DNA from: Nostoc punctiforme NIES-2108
GTDB lineage: Bacteria > Cyanobacteriota > Cyanobacteriia > Cyanobacteriales > Nostocaceae
Direction: 5' to 3'
DNA: 38,267 nt
Assembly (NCBI GenBank): GCA_003326195.1
Contig: LXQE01000096.1
Coordinates: 2,179 to 40,445, forward strand
The translations under genes and the position numbers were made by a program. The notes beneath the pieces were generated by a model. The model was not told the DNA's origin. It was given only the letters and a program-made list of their open reading frames with translations, and ran no database searches. Shown piece by piece: positions 8,313 through 15,990 of the stretch (position 1 is its first letter; the number at the start of each line of letters is the position of its first letter).

Positions 8313-8330
8313 GTACAACACTAGTTGTAC
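8313..8330. promoter_or_regulatory. Likely operator palindrome of the decayed toxin-antitoxin pair
   Basis: GTACAAC (8313-8319) and GTTGTAC (8324-8330) are perfect inverted arms with a 4-base spacer, 17 bp upstream of the antitoxin ATG. Just beyond, on the minus strand, TACAAT (8340-8335) could be a -10 box. RHH antitoxins typically repress through such a site. Confidence 0.5.
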
Positions 8331-8495
8331 TCTCATTGTAATTGCTAGAGTGCGATCGCTATTTTTAGCTAGTTCCTGCTCAATGTTGGGTTCAGTCTTT
8401 GTTTAAGCTTTTTGACTTTTATTCTGATCGTGAGAATTCAACCGAATTTTATGGGAATACTTATAAATAGTTCTATCTTCTCTAAATAAGTAAAT

Positions 8496-9107
8496 ATGGG
8501 CTTTTTTAACAAATTTGCAGTAACATTTGAGGAGTCTAGACAATTTCTAAAAAGAAGTCTAGAAGAATACATAATGTTTAGTTCAGAAGCTAAACAGTTG
8601 ACTTTGACCAAAAAAATGGTTTTACTTCTCTGTCAACAAGCCGAATCTAGAGTTGAACAATTAAAAAGCTTAGAACCACACTCTGAAGAGGGACTGATTG
8701 CGACAATAGAGTACAATAAAATTCAAGTAAAATTACATTTTACTCCTGAAAAAATAACTCTTAATAAAGATTGCATTGAAGGTGAACTTCGCTTATTGAA
8801 CCCTCCTCAATTTGAGACTGAAGCGATAGTTTACCGTCACCTCATTGCAGGTTGGACAAGATTTTTGGGAGGTAAATTTCCCAATGGAACTTTACCAAAA
8901 GAGGTTAGAATTGAAAATAATAAGGTCTATTATACTCTTCCTCGAAATCAATTGCAGCTTTTAGATTCCCTTTTCCCTAATCTTGAAAATGGTTCTGCTT
9001 TGATGACTAAGCTTCAACAAGGAGAATTAACTATTGAAACTTCAGTAGCTTTGAGTTGGAATAATTTTAAGCTTCAAAATTTGCTTCAACTTCTGAATCT
9101 CAAATAG
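8496..9107 (+). CDS. Hypothetical protein
   Basis: 203 aa, no signal peptide or clear membrane helix. The N-terminal 70 residues are helical and charged. The rest alternates strands and turns (YNKIQVKLHFTPEKITL, VYYTLPRNQLQLLDSLF, GELTIETSVALSWNN). Leucine, lysine and glutamate are abundant. I do not recognise a family. The gene stands alone between a decayed toxin-antitoxin locus and a convergent Rpn-like gene, and its DNA is AT-rich, which is common in accessory genes. The ATG at 8496 follows AAATAAGTAAAT without a strong ribosome-binding site. Confidence 0.7.
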   Translation: MGFFNKFAVTFEESRQFLKRSLEEYIMFSSEAKQLTLTKKMVLLLCQQAESRVEQLKSLEPHSEEGLIATIEYNKIQVKLHFTPEKITLNKDCIEGELRLLNPPQFETEAIVYRHLIAGWTRFLGGKFPNGTLPKEVRIENNKVYYTLPRNQLQLLDSLFPNLENGSALMTKLQQGELTIETSVALSWNNFKLQNLLQLLNLK

Positions 9108-9229
9108 GCATATCTTAATCTGTCATATTTTGGCGTGATCGCTCTGGAAACCATAAAAGGACAATCGAGGATTCTTATCAAGCTCTGCTCATTTTGCAAA
9201 AATATGACAACAGACATAAAATGCCCATT

Positions 9230-10063
9230 CTATGTATTTTGTTGTGTGGCAAGCTGGACAGCTTCTATATCAACATTGAGATGTTGAGCAATCTCCTCCA
9301 TACTCATCCCTGTTTTTAGTAACAGAGGGACGGTAAGTTTCAACATTTCAGCTTCCCGTTCTTCTCGACCTTGTTCTCGACCTTGTTCTCGACCTTCTTC
9401 TCGACCCTCGGCTTTCGCTTCCTGATAAACCCTTGTTTGCTCCAAAGTCAGTCCTAACATAGCTTCAACTTCCTCTCTACTCAAGGTCGAAAACTTATAA
9501 ACAGCGATTGTGGTGATGATGTCTAGTATTTCGTTTTGCGGCAGTGTGTCTGTTTGCTCTAATTTTACCCGCTCAATCAATTGCTTTGCTTGCTCTGCCA
9601 TCACTTCATCCGATGCTAGAGTCAACTGCATCAAGTTGATGCCTATTGGCTGCTGATTAGTCGCGCCTAACTCATCTAAATAGATTCGCTGCACTTGGTC
9701 GCTGTTGAGAAATATTCGATGAGTTTTTTGATCCCTTGGTTCTACAGAGCGTGATGAAAAAATTACCACACAGAACCAGTCATCGTACTGAGAACGATTA
9801 CGGTTCAGGTACATCAGCGACTCGGTAAAGAACCTATGGTAGAGGGCTTCATCTCTTTGGAATTGAACTTCAGCAAAAAAGATAACTCTGGATGTTGCAC
9901 CCTCTGGAGGTAAAAACACACCATCGATGCGGAAAGCCGTTTCTTTGACTTCAAGTGATTCAAATCGATAGTTTTGCGCTTGAGGAGGAGGGACATCAAT
10001 CAGTTCAAAGAGTAACCCAGGAAAGCGCTTAAAAATTTGATAGTAAATGGAGTCTCGTTTCAC
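9230..10063 (-). CDS. Rpn/DUF2887-like PD-(D/E)XK nuclease-fold protein
   Basis: 277 aa. The N-terminal half fits the Rpn/DUF2887 group of recombination-promoting nuclease or transposase-like proteins, abundant in cyanobacteria: KRDSIYYQIFKRFPGLLFEL, then D47 in FRIDGVFLP and E65-x-Q67 in FFAEVQFQRD. These match the D...ExQ active site of the PD-(D/E)XK fold. A charged tail (about 215-240) repeats GREEGREQGREQGREERE, and a short helical end follows (VPLLLKTGMSMEEIAQHL). Rpn proteins cut DNA and can raise RecA-independent recombination, and some act in phage defence; whether this one is active is not known. It is full length for the group, single-gene, with a leaderless-looking ATG. Confidence 0.8.
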   Translation of the reverse strand: MKRDSIYYQIFKRFPGLLFELIDVPPPQAQNYRFESLEVKETAFRIDGVFLPPEGATSRVIFFAEVQFQRDEALYHRFFTESLMYLNRNRSQYDDWFCVVIFSSRSVEPRDQKTHRIFLNSDQVQRIYLDELGATNQQPIGINLMQLTLASDEVMAEQAKQLIERVKLEQTDTLPQNEILDIITTIAVYKFSTLSREEVEAMLGLTLEQTRVYQEAKAEGREEGREQGREQGREEREAEMLKLTVPLLLKTGMSMEEIAQHLNVDIEAVQLATQQNT

Positions 10064-10090
10064 TATTTCATCCTAAAATTCTCTCGTTAT

Positions 10091-10120
10091 GCGTAGGCGT
10101 AGCCCATCGTATACATCGCA
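10091..10120. repeat. Dispersed repeat copy (related to 7415-7446)
   Basis: GCGTAGGCGTAGCCCATCGT and the following bases match the 7415-7446 element with a few changes. It lies in the divergent spacer between the Rpn-like gene and the BCD transporter gene. Confidence 0.45.
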
Positions 10121-10297
10121 GATTACAACCAAGCCATAAAAATTAATCCTAACTTGGCTGAAGCATACCCTAATTGAGGTGTATAATTGCTTGCCAAATC
10201 GCAACTTCAACTTTTCGTTCGCTGATTTAGAGCGGGTAGGGTTTATCTTTATTTAAAGAGAGAGATTAAATCCTATAAAGCATACGAAAAAGTAGCT

Positions 10298-11731
10298 ATG
10301 GCAAGCGGTGAAGTATTTGATACCAAAACAAAATCCCTATCTGTGCCAAGGGTAAACCTGCTGACCATGTTCCGGCTGGGTTTATTTCAGATGGGATTGA
10401 GCATGATGTCTATCTTGACTCTGGGCGTACTCAACAGAGTCATGATTCAAGAAATAGCAATTCCGGCGACGCTGGTATCAGTTGTTCTAGCACTCCCTTT
10501 ATTTGTTGCTCCTTCCCGTATCTGGTTTGGTCAGATTTCCGATGCCAAGCCGTTATGGGGATACCACCGCACAGCTTATGTTTGGGTGGGCGCAGCAATA
10601 TTTGCGATCGCAGCATTTTTAGCTGTACAAGTAATGTGGCAGATGAATCTTGCTGGAAATAGTGCAGGTACTTGGGTATGGACAACCCAAACAATCGGCT
10701 GGACAGCACTTTTGGCTTTAGTTTTCGCTATATACGGTCTAGGAATTTGTGCTAGCGGTACTGCCTTTGCTGCTTTGTTGGTGGATATATCTGAAGAAGA
10801 TAACCGTTCTAAAGTAGTCGGTGTGGTTTGGTCGATGCTAATGGTGGGGATTATTGTTGGCGCAATTATCAGTGCTAGCTTACTGAAACAGTTAACACCA
10901 GAAGCAACTGTAGAAACCTTGCAGCCAGCCATCAACCGATTGTTTACTATCGTCCCAGCAATTGTATTTGGTTTAGCGATCGCAGCAACATTCGGCGTAG
11001 AAAAAAAATACTCTCAATACTCAACCCGTTCCACACTGGTGAACCGGGAAGACAGCATTACTCTAGGCAATGCTTGGAAAATCTTGACCGCTAGCCCACA
11101 AACAGGTATATTTTTCACCTTTTTACTGGTGATGACTATCAGTTTGTTTATGCAAGACCCGATTTTAGAACCTTATGCGGGTCAAGTGTTTAAAATGCCC
11201 CTAGCGGAAAGTACCAAATTAAATATTTTTTATGGAACGGGTCTACTGATTGCCTACGGGGTTACGGGCTTTTACATTGTCCCGCGTTTGGGTAAGCGCA
11301 GAACTGCACGTCTAGGTTGTATGTTGGTAGCATTTTGTGCAATCTTGCTAGGTATCTCAGGATTCACAGCTAATGCAGCAGTTCTCAAACTAAGTTTGGT
11401 CTTGTTCGGTTTAGCCACAGGTTTCTTAACTACAGCAGCAATTAGCTTGATGTTGGATCTTACCGCAGCAGAAGCCGCAGGTACGTTTATTGGTGCATGG
11501 GGATTAGCGCAGTCCCTTTCTAGAGGTGTGGCGGTAGTCATCGGAGGTACAGTTTTGGATATTGGACGCAAGGTGTTACCAAATTTAGAGTTAGCTTATG
11601 GACTGGTATTTGCCCTAGAAGCCGTGGGAATGGTGCTGTCGATTTGGTTTCTGAATCGGGTGAATATCACAGAATTTCAAACAAGTACAAAGCTTGCGAT
11701 CGCTTCAGTTTTAGAAAGCGATTTAAACTAA
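10298..11731 (+). CDS. BCD/PucC-family MFS transporter
   Basis: 477 aa with about twelve hydrophobic segments. It fits the BCD (PucC/LhaA-like) branch of the major facilitator superfamily: NLLTMFRLGLFQMGLSMMSI near the start, then the VLNRVMIQE and PSRIWFGQISDAKPLWGYHRT segments. In purple bacteria, relatives assist light-harvesting complex assembly. Cyanobacterial members are thought to handle chlorophyll or chlorophyll-binding proteins such as HLIPs, but the cargo here is inferred. It has its own upstream spacer, and the IMPase-family gene follows 77 bp later on the same strand. Placement a few kb from chlG, petP and get3d fits a thylakoid role. Confidence 0.88.
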   Translation: MASGEVFDTKTKSLSVPRVNLLTMFRLGLFQMGLSMMSILTLGVLNRVMIQEIAIPATLVSVVLALPLFVAPSRIWFGQISDAKPLWGYHRTAYVWVGAAIFAIAAFLAVQVMWQMNLAGNSAGTWVWTTQTIGWTALLALVFAIYGLGICASGTAFAALLVDISEEDNRSKVVGVVWSMLMVGIIVGAIISASLLKQLTPEATVETLQPAINRLFTIVPAIVFGLAIAATFGVEKKYSQYSTRSTLVNREDSITLGNAWKILTASPQTGIFFTFLLVMTISLFMQDPILEPYAGQVFKMPLAESTKLNIFYGTGLLIAYGVTGFYIVPRLGKRRTARLGCMLVAFCAILLGISGFTANAAVLKLSLVLFGLATGFLTTAAISLMLDLTAAEAAGTFIGAWGLAQSLSRGVAVVIGGTVLDIGRKVLPNLELAYGLVFALEAVGMVLSIWFLNRVNITEFQTSTKLAIASVLESDLN

Positions 11732-11762
11732 ACTGTATAGGGCATGGGGCATTGGGCATGAG

Positions 11763-11811
11763 ACAAATGACCAATGACCAATGACAAATGACAAATGACT
11801 AATAACCAATG
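11763..11811 (+). repeat. Heptamer array that supplies the next start codon
   Basis: Seven ACAAATG/ACCAATG/ACTAATA-type heptamers run from 11763 to 11811. The last unit, ACCAATG, contains the ATG at 11809-11811 used as the start of the inositol-phosphatase-family gene. Confidence 0.7.
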
Positions 11812-12615
11812 AATGATTTTTGGACAACAATTCTAGATTTTGCCCAAACTACTACTACCAGGGTGGGTAAGCAGCTAATGCAAGATTTTGGGCAAGTACA
11901 GGCTTCCCAAAAAGCTGATGGAAGTTTGGTGACGCAAGCAGATAAATGGGCAGATCAGGAAATTCGGGATGCGATCGCTTCTAATTTCTCTGGTTACGGC
12001 ATTTTGAGCGAAGAGAGCGATCAGTCATTTCCCGGTACTGAGTGGTGTTGGGTAATTGATCCTCTTGATGGTACAACCAACTTTACACGCGGCATTCCCA
12101 TCTGGACAATATCTCTGGGTTTACTGTATCGAGGTACACCTATTTTCGGTTATGTTTACGCACCAACCTTGAATCAAGCTTTTCATGGTTTCTGGGCGGG
12201 TTCATCTGGTTTAGCAACACCAACAGGAGCATTTCTCAACCACCACCCCATCCACACTAGTATTGATAGTCCCAGCAATAATCACTTTTTTAACCTCTGT
12301 TCTCGTAGCACCGCAGCTATCAAAAACGGCTTTCCTTGCAAAATTCGGATGTTGGGTGTAGCTAGCTATAATTTTTTGACAGTTGCTACTGGGGCTACTC
12401 TCGGTGGTATTGAAGCAACACCAAAAGTTTGGGACTTAGCCGGGGCTTGGGTAATTGTCCAGGCTGCTGGTGGGGTATGGTCATCGCTGAAGTCAGAGCC
12501 GTTTCCATTATCACCCGGAGAAGATTATAGCGATCGCTCTTTTCCCACCCTTGTGGTTAGTCGTCCCGAATTAGTTCCAGTATTTCAACCTTTTCTCGAA
12601 GGCGTAAAAATTTAA
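11809..12615 (+). CDS. Inositol monophosphatase family protein
   Basis: 268 aa with the signatures of Mg-dependent, Li-sensitive phosphatases. The metal ligands are seen in SEESD (E68, E69), in WVIDPLDGTTNF (D84, D87) and in the late VWDLAGAWVI motif. Members act on inositol-1-phosphate, histidinol phosphate or related sugar phosphates. The sequence alone does not choose, and cyanobacterial genomes often have several copies. It is probably cytoplasmic. The ATG at 11809 falls in the last unit of a heptamer array, leaving no recognisable Shine-Dalgarno sequence. The next ATG is out of frame. Confidence 0.87.
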   Translation: MNDFWTTILDFAQTTTTRVGKQLMQDFGQVQASQKADGSLVTQADKWADQEIRDAIASNFSGYGILSEESDQSFPGTEWCWVIDPLDGTTNFTRGIPIWTISLGLLYRGTPIFGYVYAPTLNQAFHGFWAGSSGLATPTGAFLNHHPIHTSIDSPSNNHFFNLCSRSTAAIKNGFPCKIRMLGVASYNFLTVATGATLGGIEATPKVWDLAGAWVIVQAAGGVWSSLKSEPFPLSPGEDYSDRSFPTLVVSRPELVPVFQPFLEGVKI

Positions 12616-12831
12616 TTTGCAGCTCCTAATGCTGAAAACAGTGATTTTGTCAACTAGCCTAGTGGAGAATTGCATACTCGACATTAAACTTAACAAAACC
12701 CTAGTTAAACAAAGAATTGAGTATAAATAAAGCTAGTAATAATCCTGATTTCAGTGCAAAACCAGTGTAGTTATTAATTTAAGTAGTGTTGTGGCTTTCA
12801 TCACACTGGTTAATTTAGTATAAAAAATTTT

Positions 12832-13404
12832 ATGTTGTCTAATCTAGATTTAATTCGAGAGTTTGTGCAAAACTCTATCCAGAAAAAAGACGTTTTGTTG
12901 TCAAATCATGTTTTGACAGCGCAAACAGTTTATAAAACCAACCAATTAACAGCAAAATCTGAAGGCGTAATTGCCACTGCTCAACTATCTAACACCCTAT
13001 CGGAATTCTCGATTTCTCCAAAATCAACCCAGTGGGAATTGATAAATCAGGCATTAGCAGAATCTAGTTATATCCTCAAAGGAGAAGTAGATAGTCGGGG
13101 TTTCTATCAGTATCAATACTGCGAAGTTCCCAAAGGCTATGAGATGCACTGTACTAAATCTGTACTTCTATGGCGAGCTTGGTGGAAATATCGCAAGTAT
13201 ACTTCAAAACTAGGGATTCCCTTGGAACTTCTAATCAGGAGGCGGGATTCATGGTATCCAATCCGAGATTTAATTATTAGTGATGGACTTGTTTATATCA
13301 AAACTTTAGGAAGCGAGATCGCGCTTGATTCAGAAGACTTGGTTACTTGGTTAAGCAAAATTGATGTAACCAAAATTAGAGAAATACCTAGTACAGAAAC
13401 ATAA
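12832..13404 (+). CDS. Hypothetical protein
   Basis: 190 aa, soluble, no recognisable domain. The N-terminal third is polar. The remainder has an aromatic, basic stretch (SVLLWRAWWKYRKYTSKLGIP) and ends in a strand-rich part (WYPIRDLIISDGLVYIKTL). The stop is 12 bp before the alcohol dehydrogenase gene, so the two are probably co-transcribed. I cannot assign a function. The ATG at 12832 follows an AT-rich leader of about 200 bp that shows no clear motif. Confidence 0.7.
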   Translation: MLSNLDLIREFVQNSIQKKDVLLSNHVLTAQTVYKTNQLTAKSEGVIATAQLSNTLSEFSISPKSTQWELINQALAESSYILKGEVDSRGFYQYQYCEVPKGYEMHCTKSVLLWRAWWKYRKYTSKLGIPLELLIRRRDSWYPIRDLIISDGLVYIKTLGSEIALDSEDLVTWLSKIDVTKIREIPSTET

Positions 13405-13416
13405 GTGTGAAGAAAA

Positions 13417-14373
13417 ATGCAAGGACTTTGGCTCGAAAATAACCAGTTGCAGCTACGTACAGATATTCCCATTCCTGAACCACCACCAGGAGAAGCTTTG
13501 ATACGCGTCTTGCGTGCGGGTATCTGTAACACTGATTTGGAACTACTTAGAGGATACTATCCCTACATCGGTATTTTGGGGCATGAATTTGTCGGCATTG
13601 TCGAACAAGGGCCAGAACACTTAGTTAACCAACGCGTAGTTGGAGAAATCAACGCTGTGTGTGGGCATTGTCGATTTTGTCGTAGTGGACAACCAACTCA
13701 CTGCGAAAATCGTACAGTTCTGGGTATTGTCAACCGCAACGGAGCATTTAGTGAATATCTTTGTTTGCCGGTAGAGAACCTGCATCCCGTACCTGATAAT
13801 GTGCCGACAGAAGTAGCAACATTTACTGAACCTTTAGCAGCAGCTTTGGAAATCCAGCAGCAAGTGCTATTGCATCCAAACCATCGGGTGCTAGTGGTTG
13901 GAGATGGCAAACTAGGGCAGTTGGTAGCGCAGACACTAGCTCTAACTGGCTGTGAACTCTTAGCTGTGGGGCGTCATCGAGATAAACTGGCTAACTTAGA
14001 AGCACGGGGGATAAAAACGAGTCTAGCTGACGCTGTTACAGATGGATATTTCGATATCTCAGTAGAATGCACTGGCAACCCAGAAGGATTTGCGATCGCC
14101 CGCCGCGCTCTACGTCCCCGTGGTACTCTTGTACTGAAAAGTACTTATGCTGGCAACCTCAGCCTAGATGCTTCTTCTTTAGTAGTAGATGAAATCACTC
14201 TCATCGGTTCCCGTTGTGGCCCCTTTAGCCCAGCCCTCCAGCTACTAGCCACAGGAAAAGTTGACGTGCAACCCCTGATTCATGCCACTTACCCCCTCAT
14301 TGAAGGGCTTGCAGCTTTTGAACACGCCCAGAGTCGGGGTGTTTTAAAAATATTGCTGGAAATTGGTCAATAG
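13417..14373 (+). CDS. Zinc-dependent alcohol dehydrogenase family (MDR) protein
   Basis: 318 aa medium-chain dehydrogenase/reductase. The GroES-like N-terminal domain has catalytic zinc ligands C37, H56 and E57 (GHE) and structural zinc cysteines C82, C85, C88 and C96. The Rossmann part has VLVVGDGKLGQLVAQ and the typical DEITLIGSRCGPF segment. It should oxidise an alcohol or polyol with NAD(P). It is slightly shorter than most family members (about 340-350 aa) but lacks no motif. A GAAGAAAAATG start context gives a fair ribosome-binding site. It is likely co-transcribed with the preceding unknown gene. Substrate unknown. Confidence 0.88.
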   Translation: MQGLWLENNQLQLRTDIPIPEPPPGEALIRVLRAGICNTDLELLRGYYPYIGILGHEFVGIVEQGPEHLVNQRVVGEINAVCGHCRFCRSGQPTHCENRTVLGIVNRNGAFSEYLCLPVENLHPVPDNVPTEVATFTEPLAAALEIQQQVLLHPNHRVLVVGDGKLGQLVAQTLALTGCELLAVGRHRDKLANLEARGIKTSLADAVTDGYFDISVECTGNPEGFAIARRALRPRGTLVLKSTYAGNLSLDASSLVVDEITLIGSRCGPFSPALQLLATGKVDVQPLIHATYPLIEGLAAFEHAQSRGVLKILLEIGQ

Positions 14374-14450
14374 TTATTAGTCATTTGTTATTGGGCATGG
14401 GTTATTGCCCTTTTCCCCTTGTCTCCCTCATTTTCTCCAGTCCCCAATCC

Positions 14451-14738
14451 CTAATATAGATAAGGATTAGTCTTCGGTTGATAGTCAAGACAATCGATCG
14501 CTTCTTCTGTATTGGCAATAGATGGGCGTACAGTACATTTAAGACGGTAATTGTCAGTAAAAAATTGGCAACCAGTACAGGGGATTTGATGCATTTGCTT
14601 GGCTGTAGCCATGCTATCTCGCGCCGCCGTCCAGAGACTCAAAACAACGAGAATAGTTACAGTCCAAGCAGTGATAAAGCATATTGGGATTAACAAAGGT
14701 TGAATCTCATGAAGGAGGAAAAATATCACTTTTAACAC
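14451..14738 (-). CDS. Small membrane protein with four C-terminal cysteines
   Basis: 95 aa. One hydrophobic segment (about residues 13-38) is followed by a soluble tail with CTGC (C54, C57), C68 and C83. The spacing suggests a metal- or cluster-binding or redox site, but I know no named family. The stop is at 14451. The gene lies 73 bp downstream of chlG on the same strand, so it may be the last gene of the petP-get3d-chlG string. The protein looks like a conserved cyanobacterial hypothetical, but its function is unknown. Confidence 0.65.
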   Translation of the reverse strand: MLKVIFFLLHEIQPLLIPICFITAWTVTILVVLSLWTAARDSMATAKQMHQIPCTGCQFFTDNYRLKCTVRPSIANTEEAIDCLDYQPKTNPYLY

Positions 14739-14811
14739 AGTATATCCTGATACAAATTAGGAATTAGAAGTATATTAACTCCTAATTCCTAAATTCCGAC
14801 TATAGAAGTAT

Positions 14812-15858
14812 TTAAATACCAGCATGACCAAGAGCTAAACCTGTTACTAGCATTCCTAGCACAAGAAAAGGTTGGGCGCTGGCTTGGTACTTAACATCAT
14901 TCTTCACAGGGTCGCGCAGGAAATACATATCCTGCAAGGTGATTTGCGGGATGATTAACAGTACTAGTATTGTTGCATACAAATTCTCATGGATGCTGAC
15001 AAGATAAGCTGCGATCAATCCTTGAAAGACATCAATTGTCACTACACAAATCCATGCCGCAGTGGTGATACCAAACATTACGGGTAATGAATTTAATCCT
15101 AACTGGCGATCGCCTTCTACACTCTTAAAGTCATTGACAATGGCAATACCTAATCCAGCCAAACTGTAGAACATTGTCAAAACCACAATTGTGGAATTGA
15201 GTTCGCCAAACAAAGCGTGTCCTGTAGACCAAGGTAGGGTAATGTAACTTGCACCCAAGGCGTAACTACCTAGCCAGCCGTTTTGCTTGAGTTTCAGGGG
15301 AGGTGCAGAATAAATATAGGCGATGAAGGAACCGATAATTGCGATCGCTGTAATAGTCGGGAATTCATGACCAGACCACACATCTAACACAAACGCCAAA
15401 CCAATACCAGCAATCAGTAGTACCCAAATCTGAATAATTACCTGGGGTAGGGGAATTGCGCCAGAGGGAATCGGGCGATAGGGTTCATTGATGGCATCGA
15501 TTTCGCGATCATAGTAATCATTGAGGATTTGGGTGTAACCTGTCATCAATGGCCCAGCCAGCAGCATACAGGTTAATACTTTCAACACATTTTCCAGTGT
15601 CCAAGTATAGTTACCCGAAGAAGCCGCACCACAGATTACGCCCCAAATTAGGGGAATCCAGGTAATCGGCTTCATTAGCTGCAAACGAATTTTCCAAATT
15701 GAAGTTTCCCCAGTAGATGCACCTTTCATCCCCAGCAACTGCCTAGTTTTCGCATTGCGATCGGCGGATGCTATTGCTTGATCATTGGGATTATTTACCA
15801 CTGAGTCTAATGCCTCAGATGGATTAGGGTCTGGGGTAATGGGAGTTGATTCTGACAT
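14812..15858 (-). CDS. chlG: Chlorophyll synthase ChlG
   Basis: 348 aa UbiA-superfamily prenyltransferase with about eight or nine membrane segments. The first Asp-rich motif is NDYYDREIDAINEP (N113-P126), followed by YRPIPSGAIP, a strong chlorophyll synthase signature. A second motif is near IVNDFKSVEGDRQLG. The enzyme esterifies chlorophyllide with geranylgeranyl or phytyl diphosphate in the thylakoid or plasma membrane, the last step of chlorophyll synthesis, and is known to associate with HLIPs and YidC. The N-terminal 45 residues are polar and variable. The upstream gene get3d is on the same strand but separated by a heptamer-rich spacer. Confidence 0.95.
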   Translation of the reverse strand: MSESTPITPDPNPSEALDSVVNNPNDQAIASADRNAKTRQLLGMKGASTGETSIWKIRLQLMKPITWIPLIWGVICGAASSGNYTWTLENVLKVLTCMLLAGPLMTGYTQILNDYYDREIDAINEPYRPIPSGAIPLPQVIIQIWVLLIAGIGLAFVLDVWSGHEFPTITAIAIIGSFIAYIYSAPPLKLKQNGWLGSYALGASYITLPWSTGHALFGELNSTIVVLTMFYSLAGLGIAIVNDFKSVEGDRQLGLNSLPVMFGITTAAWICVVTIDVFQGLIAAYLVSIHENLYATILVLLIIPQITLQDMYFLRDPVKNDVKYQASAQPFLVLGMLVTGLALGHAGI

Positions 15859-15877
15859 AATTTTTACTGATTAATTA

Positions 15878-15986
15878 GGCATTGGGCATTGGGCATTGGG
15901 TACTGGGCATTGGGCATTAGGATTAAGTTTCTTCCCTATTCCCTATTCCCCATGCCCCATTCTCCATTCCCCATGCCCCATTCCCA
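15878..15986. repeat. Inverted heptamer arrays between get3d and chlG
   Basis: GGCATTG-type units fill 15878-15919. After a short break, CCCTATT, CCCCATG and CCCCATT units fill 15933-15986. As at 1288-1402, the G-rich and C-rich halves are roughly complementary and could fold in the transcript. Confidence 0.8.
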
Positions 15987-15990
15987 TAAC

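Noticed and set aside
10576..10935. 119-codon minus-strand open frame inside the BCD transporter gene
   Set aside because: Antisense shadow rich in Ala, Thr, Pro and Ile, as expected from the complement of a membrane-protein gene.
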